Assembly (NCBI RefSeq): GCF_014639255.1
Contig: NZ_BMFV01000009.1
Coordinates: forward strand, 54,455-118,454
Reading direction: 5' to 3'
Length of the DNA: 64,000 nt
Source of the DNA: Pullulanibacillus pueri
Lineage (GTDB): Bacteria; Bacillota; Bacilli; Bacillales; Sporolactobacillaceae
Position 1 is the stretch's first letter. Every line of letters begins with the position of its first letter. Shown here piece by piece: positions 8,049 to 17,808 of the stretch. The notes below the pieces were generated by a model that had not been told where the DNA came from, searched no databases, and worked only from the letters and a program-made list of their open reading frames with translations. A program made the translations under genes and the position numbers.

Positions 8049-8975
8049 ATGCGAGTTTTGAGAGATTTTTGGAAGAATAAGGCCTTTCTATTGATGGTAT
8101 TGCCGGGAGCATTGTGGCTCATTCTATTCTTTTATGTCCCTGTAACCGGAAATATTGTGGCCTTTAAGAATTTCAAATATTCCGATGGCGGATTCTTTAA
8201 AAGTTTGATGGATAGCCCATGGGTAGGATTTGATAATTTCAAATTCTTATTTACCTCTAACAATGCTTATTTGATTACAAGAAACACAGTGCTTTACAAT
8301 TTTGCATTCATTGTTTTGGGGACTATCTTTGCTGTCTTTATTGCGATTGTTCTGAGTGAAATACGTTCGAGGAAAATGAAAAAAATCTACCAGACCTCGA
8401 TGTTATTCCCTTACTTTTTATCATGGGTTATTATAAGCTATTTTGTTTACGCTTTTTTAAGCCCGGACAAAGGATTGCTGAATAGCATCATTGGAGCCTT
8501 CGGTGGGGAAAATGTGAATTGGTATAACGAACCAAAGTATTGGCCGTTTATCCTTATTTTCTTAGGAATATGGAAGGGTGTCGGCTATAACAGTATCATT
8601 TACTTTGCAAGTATTTTGGGTATCAATTCGACATATTATGAGGCGGCAATGGTGGATGGAGCCTCAAAATGGCAACAGATTAAAAATGTGACCATTCCGC
8701 AACTGGTTCCACTTATTTCAATTCTATCGATCTTAGCTGTCGGCAACATCTTCAGGGCGGATTTCGGTTTGTTTTATCAGATCCCAAGAAATTCGGGGGC
8801 TTTATACGAAGTCACCAGCGTTCTAGATACTTATATTTATAATGGATTAACGAGTACAGGAGATATTGGAATGACAGCTGCTGCAGGTCTCTATCAATCG
8901 GTAGTCGGATGTATTTTAGTTGTCGGTGTCAATTTATTCATGCGAAAGTTTGATGAGGAATCAGCGCTATTCTAA
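8049..8975 (+). CDS. ABC oligosaccharide importer, permease subunit 1 (LplB/YtcP-family type)
   Basis: 308 residues, MalF-type inner-membrane permease with six predicted helices. The EAA loop needed to dock the ATPase is EAAMVDGASKWQQIKNVTIPQL near residues 198-217. It resembles the LplB/YteP type that works with YesL/YesM/YesN-like regulation and with long (about 490-residue) binding lipoproteins. Its partner permease and binding protein follow directly. No ATPase gene is nearby, so a shared MsmX-type ATPase elsewhere in the genome is expected. The strong RBS GAAGGGGGGGATAGGAA precedes the ATG. Confidence 0.88.
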   Translation: MRVLRDFWKNKAFLLMVLPGALWLILFFYVPVTGNIVAFKNFKYSDGGFFKSLMDSPWVGFDNFKFLFTSNNAYLITRNTVLYNFAFIVLGTIFAVFIAIVLSEIRSRKMKKIYQTSMLFPYFLSWVIISYFVYAFLSPDKGLLNSIIGAFGGENVNWYNEPKYWPFILIFLGIWKGVGYNSIIYFASILGINSTYYEAAMVDGASKWQQIKNVTIPQLVPLISILSILAVGNIFRADFGLFYQIPRNSGALYEVTSVLDTYIYNGLTSTGDIGMTAAAGLYQSVVGCILVVGVNLFMRKFDEESALF

Positions 8976-8995
8976 TGAAGGGGGGAGAAAAGCAA

Positions 8996-9913
8996 ATGAG
9001 TAAAAAGAAAATCAGCCAGGTACGTGTGCAATCTTTTGGTAAAAAGTCAGATATTATTTTCAACATTTTAGTTGCCTTGCTTGCCTTTTCATGTATCTTC
9101 CCATTCATTTTTGTCATTATCATCTCCTTTACAAGTGAGCAATCACTTTTAGTACATGGTTATGCATTGTTTCCAAAGGAATGGAGTTTAAAAGGGTATA
9201 CTTATTTAGCAGATTTAAAGGGTCAAATCTTGCAATCCCTTTTTATCACAGTATTTGTGACTGTCATTGGGACATTAATTAATGTGACGTTTACATCGAC
9301 GTATGCTTATGCCATTGCAAGACCGAATTTTAAATACAGACGGTTTTTTACGATCTTTGCGTTGATCACGATGCTGTTTAGTCCTGGAATGGTTCCAAGT
9401 TATATCGTCATGACTACATTACTTCATTTGAAAGATACGGTATGGGCACTGATCCTTCCGATGGCATTAAGTCCTTTCAACATTATTGTGATGCGGACGT
9501 TTTTTAAACGGACAGTCCCTGAATCGATCATTGAGTCGGCACGTATAGATGGGGCTAGTGAGTTTAGGACGTTTACAAAAATTGTTTTGCCACTTGCGGT
9601 TCCTGGGATTGCAACGATCAGCTTGTTTGCTGCACTGGGGTATTGGAATGATTGGTTTAATGCGTTGCTCTATATCCAGAGTGATAATCTCGTTCCCTTG
9701 CAGTTCCTGTTGATGAAGATTCAAAGTAATATAGATTATATGACTCAAAATGCAAGTTTAAGTGCTAATTTATCTGGAGGAATGGCTTCGATTCCGAAAG
9801 AAGCAACGAGAATGGCTATGGTTGTTATTTCCACATTGCCGATAGCTTGTAGTTATCCGTTCTTCCAAAGGTATTTTGTAAGCGGATTGACTATTGGTGG
9901 TGTAAAAGAATAA
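8996..9913 (+). CDS. ABC oligosaccharide importer, permease subunit 2 (LplC/YtcP type)
   Basis: 305 residues from the ATG at 8996, which follows AAGGGGGGAGAAAAGC. An in-frame ATG at 8975 overlaps the stop of the previous gene and precedes that RBS, so it is less likely. This is a MalG-type permease with six helices and the EAA loop ESARIDGASEFRTFTKIVLPLAVPG. It pairs with the preceding subunit to form the channel. The C-terminus (YPFFQRYFVSGLTIGGVKE) is the family-typical end. Substrate: probably the mannose-containing oligosaccharides handled by the enzymes encoded 4-13 kb downstream. Confidence 0.88.
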   Translation: MSKKKISQVRVQSFGKKSDIIFNILVALLAFSCIFPFIFVIIISFTSEQSLLVHGYALFPKEWSLKGYTYLADLKGQILQSLFITVFVTVIGTLINVTFTSTYAYAIARPNFKYRRFFTIFALITMLFSPGMVPSYIVMTTLLHLKDTVWALILPMALSPFNIIVMRTFFKRTVPESIIESARIDGASEFRTFTKIVLPLAVPGIATISLFAALGYWNDWFNALLYIQSDNLVPLQFLLMKIQSNIDYMTQNASLSANLSGGMASIPKEATRMAMVVISTLPIACSYPFFQRYFVSGLTIGGVKE

Positions 9914-9944
9914 TTTTTCTTTGTATAAAAGGAGGCGTTTCAAC

Positions 9945-11414
9945 ATGAGACGTTTGAAGAAATTAACGATTGGTCTTGTTGGGATTTTAGTATTAAGTCT
10001 CTTGATGGCAGGGTGTGGCAGTCTATCAGGAAATGCAAGTAAAAATACCGATTCAAAAAAAGGCGTTACTACTTTACTCATGTACCAAATTGGCGATAAG
10101 CCAGAAAACTATGATCAATTGATGGATGCTGCCAACAAGATTGTAGAGAAAAAAATTGGGGCACGCATTAATTTGCAGTACATTGGCTGGGGCGATTATG
10201 ATAAGAAGATGTCTGTTATCGTTTCCTCAGGAGAGAACTATGATATTGCCTACGCAAATAACTATGTTGCCAATGCACAAAAAGGGGCTTATGCAGATTT
10301 AACAGATCTCGCACCAAAATATGCTAAAGAAGCTTATGATATGTTAGATCCTGCTTATATCGAAGGAAACAAAATCAAAGGTAAGTTATATGCTTTCCCT
10401 GTAAATGGAAACGTATACGCTCAACAAATGCTCACATTCAATAAACAATATCTTGATAAATACCATTTAGACATTTCAAACGTTAATTCTTATGCTGATC
10501 TTGAGCCACTATTGAAGGTCATTAAAAAGAATGAAAAAACAGTGATGCCTATTGCGGCGGGTCAAGGCTTCCATGTAGAATCTGATATGGATTACCCACT
10601 CAGCAATGGCATGCCATTTGCTGTTGATCTCAAGGGTGATCATACAAAGATCATCAATCAATATGACAATGAAAGAATGAAGCAAGATTTAAGAACGATG
10701 CACAAGTACTACCAAGAAGGTTATATTGCTAAGGATGCAGCAACAAGCAACACAGATTATCCACTTGATGGAAACACTTGGTTTGTACGTCAGGAAACAC
10801 AAGGACCTTATGACTACGGTGATACACTTCTCACCACCACTGCTGGACAACCTTTAGTGTCACGTCCGTTAACAGATGCTTACAAGACTACAGGGCAAGC
10901 GCAAATGGCTAACTTTGTCGTATCAAGTAACTCAAAACATAAGGAAAAGGCAGTCGAATTTTTAGGATTGTTAAACTCTGATCCAGATTTATTGAACGGT
11001 CTAATCTATGGTGAAGAAGGTAAAGCTTGGAAGAAAGTCGGGGATAATAAGGTCAAGCTTCTCGATGGCTATAAAGCCAATAACCATATGGCTGCTTGGA
11101 ACACTGGAAACAACAAGATTGTCTATGTCCAAGATTCGATTACCGATCAACAAATCAAGGAAAGAGACGAAAATATTAAAAATGCTAAGCAATCCCCAAT
11201 CCTAGGGTTTAACTTTAATACGGATTCTGTTAAGACAGAGATCACTAATATTTCTAATGTGATGAGCCAATATTTAGACGGACTTAACACAGGGACATTA
11301 GATCCAGATAAAGCTATCCCAGAGATGGATGCGAAACTTAAAAAAGCCGGGTACGATAAAGTTTTAAAAGAAATGCAAAAACAATTCGATGAATTCCGGG
11401 CTTCAAAAGAATAG
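9945..11414 (+). CDS. Oligosaccharide-binding lipoprotein of the ABC importer
   Basis: 489 residues from the ATG at 9945, preceded by AGGAGG (9930-9935). The lipoprotein signal peptide runs MRRLKKLTIGLVGILVLSLL then MAGC, with the lipid-modified Cys at about residue 24. The mature part is a large extracellular solute-binding protein (LplA/YtcQ-like, with DUF3502-type C-terminus), typical of binders for complex oligosaccharides rather than simple sugars. Size and gene context resemble pneumococcal NgtS, which binds high-mannose N-glycans. That assignment is inference. It is the last gene of the importer operon and is followed by terminator hairpins. Confidence 0.87.
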   Translation: MRRLKKLTIGLVGILVLSLLMAGCGSLSGNASKNTDSKKGVTTLLMYQIGDKPENYDQLMDAANKIVEKKIGARINLQYIGWGDYDKKMSVIVSSGENYDIAYANNYVANAQKGAYADLTDLAPKYAKEAYDMLDPAYIEGNKIKGKLYAFPVNGNVYAQQMLTFNKQYLDKYHLDISNVNSYADLEPLLKVIKKNEKTVMPIAAGQGFHVESDMDYPLSNGMPFAVDLKGDHTKIINQYDNERMKQDLRTMHKYYQEGYIAKDAATSNTDYPLDGNTWFVRQETQGPYDYGDTLLTTTAGQPLVSRPLTDAYKTTGQAQMANFVVSSNSKHKEKAVEFLGLLNSDPDLLNGLIYGEEGKAWKKVGDNKVKLLDGYKANNHMAAWNTGNNKIVYVQDSITDQQIKERDENIKNAKQSPILGFNFNTDSVKTEITNISNVMSQYLDGLNTGTLDPDKAIPEMDAKLKKAGYDKVLKEMQKQFDEFRASKE

Positions 11415-11423
11415 AGAAAAGGG

Positions 11424-11504
11424 AAAGGTGCGTTAGCTTAGGCTGACGTGCCTTTTGTCCAAAAAAAAAAGAAAAAAGACCGACGAGGAAAATAGGTCTT
11501 TCTT
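11424..11504 (+). terminator. Tandem terminator hairpins after the binding-protein gene
   Basis: The first hairpin is AAAGGTGCGTTAGC (11424-11437) paired with GCTGACGTGCCTTT (11442-11455) with wobble pairs. The second is AAAGACC/GGTCTTT (11475-11481/11495-11501). Confidence 0.6.
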
Positions 11505-11561
11505 AGATAGGGCTTTGGTGGAAGTGATCTTTTTTTAGTCAGTCAATAAAGTTTTCGAAGC

Positions 11562-11625
11562 AATAAACGGATTGGTAGAAAAACGCGTCTTCATTAATGA
11601 GGACTTGGTGTAAGCCACGTTTTTC
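11562..11625 (+). promoter_or_regulatory. Shared leader motif, copy A, upstream of yesL-like gene
   Basis: AATAAACGG, GTAGAAAAAC (11575-11584) and ATGAGGACTTGGTG (11597-11610) recur in the same order upstream of the GH13 gene at 26476. Here they also lie within a hairpin, GAAAAACG (11578-11585) with CGTTTTTC (11618-11625), which could terminate or attenuate transcription into the YesLMN operon. Whether the element acts as DNA site or RNA leader is not decided by the sequence. Confidence 0.4.
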
Positions 11626-11655
11626 TTAATTGCATTATAATGAGGTGGGATCATC

Positions 11656-12270
11656 ATGCTAGGAAAGTTTTTAGAGGGATTGTTTCATAGGGTCTATACG
11701 TTATTAAAGCTCAATTTATATTTTTGGCTGTTAACTTTAATGGGGGCTTTTGTTTTGGGGATAGGACCTGCCTTTTTAACCGTGGCGCAATTGTTCATTC
11801 GTTATAAATGGGAGTATAAAGAAATAAACTGGAAGACTGTGATGACGACTTATAAGGAAAGTATGAAAAGAGGGAACCTCTTTTTTTATTGTTCGAGTCT
11901 CATTATGTTGATATTTGTGTTAAATTTATATTACTCTATTCAACTGAAACATATGGTGTTTTTAATGATAGACTTCTTGCTCATTTTCGCGATGGTAATT
12001 ACGTTCGTGACTTATATCTATGCGCTATTTATTGAGTCTAAATACGAAACATCTATTAAAAATATATGGCAGCTTTCCTTTATGATGTTTTTCATGGATT
12101 TCTGGACATTGGTTAAATTCTGTATCGTGGTCTGTGGGATTGGGTGGTTAACCTATCATAGCCCTGCTCTTATATTATTTGGGAGTTTTTCTTTGCTGAT
12201 TGCACTCTTACATTTTTTCTCAAAGAAAGTGTTTGAAAAACTAGAACAAAGGCTTGAATTCGTAGCATAA
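11656..12270 (+). CDS. YesL-like membrane protein (DUF624)
   Basis: 204 residues with about five membrane helices. The N-terminal pattern (LLKLNLYFWLLTLMGAFVLGIGPA) is characteristic of the YesL/DUF624 family. These proteins are encoded with YesM/YesN two-component systems and polysaccharide importers in Bacillales. Their molecular role is unknown. It is the first gene of a three-gene unit, 12 bases before the kinase. The RBS GAGGTGGG precedes the ATG. No catalytic motif is visible. Confidence 0.82.
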   Translation: MLGKFLEGLFHRVYTLLKLNLYFWLLTLMGAFVLGIGPAFLTVAQLFIRYKWEYKEINWKTVMTTYKESMKRGNLFFYCSSLIMLIFVLNLYYSIQLKHMVFLMIDFLLIFAMVITFVTYIYALFIESKYETSIKNIWQLSFMMFFMDFWTLVKFCIVVCGIGWLTYHSPALILFGSFSLLIALLHFFSKKVFEKLEQRLEFVA

Positions 12271-12282
12271 GGATGAGGTAAA

Positions 12283-13989
12283 TTGGGCAGTAAATATTTT
12301 ATTAATTCGTTGATCAAGGTGTATTCAATGATTCTTATTATCGCTGTGACGGTTTTTGCGATATTAATAAGTTATTTCACCTATCAAGAAAATCAACGCA
12401 CTTCTTTAGAAACTGTCCGGTTATCTGCCAATAGGATGGAGAATATTCTAGTGGAACATGAGAAGACACTAGATCAGGCAGTGACAAATTTAACCTCTAG
12501 CCAGACCATTATTAATAATCTTTATCAATATTTTGACCTGGATATAGCGGATTATTTGCAAAAAAGTTTAAGCGCTCAAAAGGAAAATGAGCCTTTTATT
12601 TATTTACCGAAACTTATAACTGAAATGTATTATATGGACAGTGATATTGATTCCATTGGAGTGGCATTGGATAACTATAAACAAGTTTATTATTCTGATC
12701 GGAAAAATAAGGCGGGAAAGAAGTTTAAACAATATCCACGTGAAGACAATAAAGTGATTTTCACGAAGCCGTTGATCGATTCGAATTCATTAAGACAAAT
12801 TGGAACACTGTCGATGACCTTTAATAACAAAGAGTTACAAAAAGTGGTTGATAACTATGGTGACCATTCTTCACTGCAAGTGTTTGTGATTTCTAGTACG
12901 AAAAAGCAGATTTATCATGATCAGAAGGCATCAGATAAAGCCACTTTACAAAGGCAGATTCAAGATGATCTTATTGAGGATTCACACCTTAATCTGTCAC
13001 AGTTAAAGAAAGACTATTATGTAAAAAGTGTCCAAACAAAAAATGATTTTCAGATCCTTTCGCTCATAAGCAAGCGTGATGTCTTAGTGAAATCGATTAA
13101 ACGTTTGTTGCTGTTTTTGCTTGCGAGTATGGTTCTTGATGCCATATTGCTATTTACACTACGAAAAACATTCAAGCGGTATACCGTTCAAGTGGAAGAT
13201 ATCCAGAAGGTGACAAGTCAAGTTTCAGTTGGTAATAAGGACCTCCGCATTAATGAAAAAACAAAACAAGGAGAGCTTAAAGAGATATCGATCAGTATTA
13301 ATCAAATGTTAGACGGGATTAATCGTTATATCAAGGATATTTATGAATTGGAAATTAAGCAAAAGGATGCACATATGCGGGCTTTACAGTCGCAAATTAA
13401 TCCTCATTTTCTGTACAACACACTTGAATATATTCGTATGTACGCTGTGAGTGAAGGGGCAGATGAATTGTCCAATGTGGTTTACGTTTTTGCAAGTCTC
13501 TTAAGGAATAATATTTCGCATGAGAAAACCGTGTCTATAAGGCATGAACTTGAGTTTTGTGAAAAGTATGCCTATCTCTATCAAATGCGCTATCGTGACC
13601 GCATTGCTTATAGTTTTAAAATTTCAGGAGACCTTGGTGAGCGTTCCATTCCTAAGTTTACTTTGCAACCGCTTGTTGAGAATTTCTTCGTCCATGGTAT
13701 TGACCATACAAGGATTGATAATGTTATCAGTGTGAAGGTTTTTGAGGAAGACAATCTTAACCATATTATCATTCAAGATAACGGTACGGGGATTGAGGAA
13801 GAGAAATTAGCTCAAATTAATCAATTGCTCGCGGGTTCCAGTGAAGAGACTGTACTCGGAGATTCCATAGGGATTCAAAATGTGAATGAGAGATTACGTG
13901 CGTTTTTTGGAGAAGATTATGCTATGTCATTTAGGAATAATGATTTGGGTGGCCTCACCATTGAAATAATATTTGGAGAGGAGGAATAA
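12283..13989 (+). CDS. YesM-type sensor histidine kinase
   Basis: 568 residues from a TTG start at 12283 preceded by GGATGAGG. It has a membrane helix at about residues 12-34, a large extracellular sensor domain (about 35-270), a second helix (about 272-292), then a HAMP-like linker and a His_kinase domain. The phospho-acceptor lies in QINPHFLYNTLEYI at about His375. The ATP-binding lobe shows LQPLVENFFVHGI (N box) and QDNGTGI (G1 box). It senses an external sugar, or the loaded binding protein, and phosphorylates the regulator encoded 2 bases downstream. Target genes are presumably the importer and mannosidases. Confidence 0.9.
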   Translation: MGSKYFINSLIKVYSMILIIAVTVFAILISYFTYQENQRTSLETVRLSANRMENILVEHEKTLDQAVTNLTSSQTIINNLYQYFDLDIADYLQKSLSAQKENEPFIYLPKLITEMYYMDSDIDSIGVALDNYKQVYYSDRKNKAGKKFKQYPREDNKVIFTKPLIDSNSLRQIGTLSMTFNNKELQKVVDNYGDHSSLQVFVISSTKKQIYHDQKASDKATLQRQIQDDLIEDSHLNLSQLKKDYYVKSVQTKNDFQILSLISKRDVLVKSIKRLLLFLLASMVLDAILLFTLRKTFKRYTVQVEDIQKVTSQVSVGNKDLRINEKTKQGELKEISISINQMLDGINRYIKDIYELEIKQKDAHMRALQSQINPHFLYNTLEYIRMYAVSEGADELSNVVYVFASLLRNNISHEKTVSIRHELEFCEKYAYLYQMRYRDRIAYSFKISGDLGERSIPKFTLQPLVENFFVHGIDHTRIDNVISVKVFEEDNLNHIIIQDNGTGIEEEKLAQINQLLAGSSEETVLGDSIGIQNVNERLRAFFGEDYAMSFRNNDLGGLTIEIIFGEEE

Positions 13990-13991
13990 CG

Positions 13992-15470
13992 ATGTATCAG
14001 GTGCTTCTCGTAGACGATGAATATATGATTTTAAAAGGATTACAAAAGTTGATTTCATGGAATGATTTAGGGTTTGAAATTGCTGCTGTAAAAAAGAATG
14101 GGAAAGAAGCTTTGGAATTTGTCAGAACGCACGATGTTGATATTGTCATTACGGATGTGACCATGCCCATTCTTTCTGGTATTGATTTTATTAAGCAGGC
14201 GCAACAAGAGGGCCTTTACTTTAGATTTATTGTCCTTTCAGGCTATGAAGAATTTAACTATGTGAAGGAAAGCTTACGATTAGGGGCAGAAAATTACTTA
14301 ATAAAACCTATAGATAAAGATCAGCTTATTGAATCGTTAAAAAAGTGCGTCAAGGAGTTTGAGGAAGAGAAAGTCAGAATGCAAGGTGAAGTTTTTCTAT
14401 TTGAGCATCTGTTAAGACGGTGGGTTAATGATGATATTGATTACATGGATTTAAAAAGATTGTCTTCTAACCTGGGAAAGCCAATTAAAGGCGAGCATTA
14501 TAATGCGATTGTCTTTCAGAACCATAAGCCCTTACACGAACAAATCCGATCATTATTGGATGAAAGAACGGACATTTATTATTTTCATGATTATGATGAA
14601 AATAAATGGGTTGTGTTGTATTATGGAAATCTTGAAGGTCTTGATCATTTCCTTCATATGATCAAGGATGTTTTCAATTCTGAGGATATATGTCTTGGTG
14701 TTGGGGAAACCGTCGATAATATTTCTGATGTGTATCTGAGTTATGAGCATGCTGTAAATAGTATTCATCTTCATTCTTTTTATCGGATGACAGGAAATCA
14801 TCAGCAGATGGACTCGAGTGGAAAAATTCCTAATCTTTCTTTTGTCGGCTTTAATGAGGCACTGGTGATCAGAGATATAGATACGATAAAAGAGGAAATT
14901 GACCATCTTCTTGCCAACTTAAAAGAGTCTCCAGCGCCTCCTGACTATACGAGACACATTATTTTCCTTATTTTTATGGACATCTATAGGCAGTTTGATA
15001 TTCTCGATGAAGCCTTCTATCAGCATACGGTAGAGAAGATTACGAAGGCAGCGTCTTTTGAAACATTGCGCGCGTTGCTAGAGGATGTCTTGAGTGAAAT
15101 TGTCAATAAAAAGGGAAGTCGGATCTACAGTCCTAATATCCAAAAGGCTTTAAAGATCATTCATGAAGAGTATCAACAAGACCTATCATTAAAGTATGTC
15201 GCGGATCAATTGCACTTAAACGTGATGTATCTGGGGCAATTGTTTAAAAAGGAAACAAAGAAAAGCTTCTCACAATATCTCAATCATTTTCGCATTAAAC
15301 TCGCACAGGAGCTTCTGTTAAACTCAGGATATAATGTTAATGAAATTACTGAGAAAATTGGGTATACAAGTTCGGGGTATTTCTATAAGAATTTCAAAAA
15401 AATTTGTGGCCTTTCGCCTAAAGAATTCCGAGAGGTATATAAGCCGATGTATAATCCTGTTGATTCATAA
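13992..15470 (+). CDS. YesN-type response regulator (REC plus AraC DNA-binding domain)
   Basis: 492 residues. The receiver domain occupies about 1-120: LLVDDEY supplies the acidic pocket, the phospho-acceptor is Asp55 in VITDVTMP, and the conserved Lys is in LIKPID. A middle region of unknown fold is followed by a C-terminal AraC-type double helix-turn-helix (from about 390: LSLKYVADQLHLNVMYLGQ then NEITEKIGYTSSGYFYKNFK). It is cotranscribed with the kinase. By analogy with other YesN regulators it should activate the neighbouring oligosaccharide importer. The shared motif at 11562 and 26292 is a candidate site, but this is untested. Confidence 0.9.
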   Translation: MYQVLLVDDEYMILKGLQKLISWNDLGFEIAAVKKNGKEALEFVRTHDVDIVITDVTMPILSGIDFIKQAQQEGLYFRFIVLSGYEEFNYVKESLRLGAENYLIKPIDKDQLIESLKKCVKEFEEEKVRMQGEVFLFEHLLRRWVNDDIDYMDLKRLSSNLGKPIKGEHYNAIVFQNHKPLHEQIRSLLDERTDIYYFHDYDENKWVVLYYGNLEGLDHFLHMIKDVFNSEDICLGVGETVDNISDVYLSYEHAVNSIHLHSFYRMTGNHQQMDSSGKIPNLSFVGFNEALVIRDIDTIKEEIDHLLANLKESPAPPDYTRHIIFLIFMDIYRQFDILDEAFYQHTVEKITKAASFETLRALLEDVLSEIVNKKGSRIYSPNIQKALKIIHEEYQQDLSLKYVADQLHLNVMYLGQLFKKETKKSFSQYLNHFRIKLAQELLLNSGYNVNEITEKIGYTSSGYFYKNFKKICGLSPKEFREVYKPMYNPVDS

Positions 15471-15509
15471 AAAGCGTCACATCGAGGTTTCTACGATGTG
15501 ACGCTTTTT
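15469..15509. terminator. Perfect bidirectional terminator between yesN-like gene and GH92 gene
   Basis: AAAAAGCGTCACATCG (15469-15484) and CGATGTGACGCTTTTT (15494-15509) form a 16-bp perfect stem with A and T flanks, serving both convergent genes. Confidence 0.9.
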
Positions 15510-15557
15510 GTATTTGTTAAGGAAAGTACTACCTTCAACCATTCCTAAAAGGGTCAC

Positions 15558-17792
15558 TTAGCGCTTTGTCACTGAATTAAGGGGAGCTGTTGAACGTTTT
15601 TCAGAGAGAGAAAATGGGCGTTCGTCGTTTGAGTAAGATTGATGTTCTGGAACAAGCCCTAAATCGAATTGAATCTCGGCCCCTTCTTTTAAGAGTTCAT
15701 GAGTGAAGAAGAGTTTAGAGTATGGCTGATGATTGACCGTCACTTGATGAACAAAGTTAAATTGTGGTTCATTATGGGAGGTCTGAATGGTAACCACTTT
15801 TTGATTTGGCAGATGGATGTTTACAGTATCAAACAGTGGAATGCCGAGAACGTACTCGCCACTGCCTGGACATACAGGATAAAAGCCCATGCTGCTAAAA
15901 ATATACCAACCGGACATACTGCCATTATCCTCATCACCGGGATAACCTGTCGAGCTACTATCAAAGAGCTGCGTCATTAACTGTTTTAAAAGCACTTGAG
16001 AGGAGCTAGGATCATCAACATAATTAAACAAATAAGGGAGATGAAAGCTTGGTTGGTTTGACAAAGCGAGTTGACCAAAGTCGACGGCTGCCATTTCGCT
16101 CATTTCATGAATCTCAAACCCGTAGCCTTTGACATCAAACGTAGGCTCTTGGTTGCATAAGTCTGCCAGTTTTTTACGGAACACTTCTTTGCCACCATGG
16201 GCCTTGATTAAACCCGCAATATCATGGAACACTGCAAAACTACTTTGCCAGGCGCTACCTTCTGCATAATCCAATCCCCAGCTAGTGTCTTTAAAGTTCT
16301 CTCTAAAGATGCCGTCCTTGTCTTTTGCTCTCATAAAGCCCGTCTCTGGATCGAAGAGATTAAGATAATGATAAGCACGTTTTTCATAAGTATGGGCGAG
16401 TTCTTCTTGGTTAAGGTGCTGAGCAACCCGACTGATGCAAAAATCACTGTAAGCATAATCTAAAGTGTGGTTAACACTTTCATGGTGATCGCTCGGAATA
16501 TAACCGTATTTCAGGTAATCTTCAGTCCCTTGACGTCCATATTTTGAATTAGAACTTTGCGTCGTCGCGGTTCTGTTCATCGCCTCGAGGAACTCTGGCA
16601 TTAACGCCTGACCAATCCCTTTATTGGCAGCGTCAGCAATGACAGCGTCGATAAGTGTGCCTGGCATGATCCCACGTTCATCAGGGGAAAGCCATTTTGG
16701 CAAATAGCCTGTTTCCCGATAGCTATTTAAAAAGCCTTGAAGCATCTCTTCATATTCCTCGGGAATGATTAAGGAGAAGAGAGGGTAGACCGAGCGATAG
16801 GTGTCCCAAAAACCATTATTAGTATACATGACGCCAGGCTTGATCTGTCTACTGGTTGTATCATAATGCATCGGTTCTCCAGCTTCGTTGTTTTCATAGA
16901 ACTTTTGTGGAAATAAAAATAACCGATACATACAATGGTAGAACGTTTTGATGAGCGACATGTCACGATGAGAAACCTCAATTTTATTTAAATAATATTC
17001 CCATTGGGAGGCTGAAGTCGCTTTGAGTTGGTTAAAATCGTAGGGCACGAGTTCACGATTCAAATTTAATTGCGCTTGTCCTCCATGGATAAAAGAAGTG
17101 GCTAATTTCGTCTCCAAAGTCTTTGTATGATCTAATGAAAAACGCAATAAAAGGGTCTTGTCCTCACCTTGACAATCGATCGCGTTTTCAAAGGTTCCAT
17201 CTGTTAAAAAGAACCCTGTCTGTTCACGATCAATGGGTTGGTTAAATTGTATCATGAAGTACATTTTAAATTCAGGGTCCTCACAGCCAGAGAAGTTAGA
17301 GAGAAAGCCGCTGACTTGTTGTTTTTGCGGGTCTATAGAAACTTCTGAAAGACCCGGAAAGTGTAAAAACATCCCTGGCAAGGTGTCCTGTTGATAATGG
17401 GAGCGGATGATAGCACCATAAGTTGTAGGTACAAGTTCATTCGTAATTTGATAACGCCATTGTTTAATTTGTAAATAATGAGGTTTAAATATAGCACTCT
17501 CTGGACGATAGGAGCTTTGATAATGAAAAAGGTCACTGTTTGAAAAATGTCCGGAGACTGGTGTCATGAGAAAATGGGAAAAATCCCCCATCCAAGGGCT
17601 CGGTTGATGGGTTAAACGAAAACCTTGAAACACACGATCCCGTGGGTTAAAGAACCAGCTTCCCTGGTCGTTTTTTGTTTGGGGAACAAAGAAATTCATT
17701 CCAAAGGGAACGCCAGTGTAGGGCAAAGTATTTCCATTTGAATAGCTATGTTGATTATCGGTGCCTTGACGTGTATCTATAAGGTCTAACAT
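15558..17792 (-). CDS. GH92 family alpha-1,2-mannosidase (intracellular)
   Basis: 744 residues from the ATG at 17792 (MLDLIDTRQGTDN), preceded by AAAGGAAG. The frame runs on upstream, but that would overlap the repressor gene. GH92 enzymes are Ca-dependent inverting exo-alpha-mannosidases that trim alpha-1,2-mannose from high-mannose N-glycans. Recognisable blocks are GNTLPYTGVPFGMN, FQGFRLTHQPSPWMGD, NNGFWDTYRSVYPL, and near the C-terminus GYPGDEDNGSMSGWYIFSSM with GFYPVCPGS. There is no signal peptide, so the substrate must be imported first. It lies 16 bases after the GntR/LacI-type regulator on the minus strand. Confidence 0.9.
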   Translation of the reverse strand: MLDLIDTRQGTDNQHSYSNGNTLPYTGVPFGMNFFVPQTKNDQGSWFFNPRDRVFQGFRLTHQPSPWMGDFSHFLMTPVSGHFSNSDLFHYQSSYRPESAIFKPHYLQIKQWRYQITNELVPTTYGAIIRSHYQQDTLPGMFLHFPGLSEVSIDPQKQQVSGFLSNFSGCEDPEFKMYFMIQFNQPIDREQTGFFLTDGTFENAIDCQGEDKTLLLRFSLDHTKTLETKLATSFIHGGQAQLNLNRELVPYDFNQLKATSASQWEYYLNKIEVSHRDMSLIKTFYHCMYRLFLFPQKFYENNEAGEPMHYDTTSRQIKPGVMYTNNGFWDTYRSVYPLFSLIIPEEYEEMLQGFLNSYRETGYLPKWLSPDERGIMPGTLIDAVIADAANKGIGQALMPEFLEAMNRTATTQSSNSKYGRQGTEDYLKYGYIPSDHHESVNHTLDYAYSDFCISRVAQHLNQEELAHTYEKRAYHYLNLFDPETGFMRAKDKDGIFRENFKDTSWGLDYAEGSAWQSSFAVFHDIAGLIKAHGGKEVFRKKLADLCNQEPTFDVKGYGFEIHEMSEMAAVDFGQLALSNQPSFHLPYLFNYVDDPSSSQVLLKQLMTQLFDSSSTGYPGDEDNGSMSGWYIFSSMGFYPVCPGSGEYVLGIPLFDTVNIHLPNQKVVTIQTSHNEPQFNFVHQVTVNHQPYSKLFFTHELLKEGAEIQFDLGLVPEHQSYSNDERPFSLSEKRSTAPLNSVTKR

Positions 17793-17808
17793 TTTCTTCT
17801 TCCTTTCT

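Noticed and set aside
8049..11414. Missing ATPase as a sign of a broken importer
   Set aside because: Importers of this type in Bacillales commonly use a shared MsmX-like ATPase encoded elsewhere. The maltodextrin importer here lacks one too.
11597..11629. Short frames beginning MRTW in both copies of the shared leader motif (11597 and 26321)
   Set aside because: Neither has an SD sequence, and the frames diverge after four residues. At 26321 the frame lies upstream of the predicted promoter. A leader peptide is therefore not supported.
11636..11641. TATAAT just upstream of the YesL-like gene
   Set aside because: The ribosome binding site begins two bases after it, so a transcript starting from it would lack the RBS. 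No matching -35 box is present.
14553..14906. 117-codon minus-strand frame inside the response-regulator gene
   Set aside because: Shadow of the YesN-type coding sequence with no independent support.
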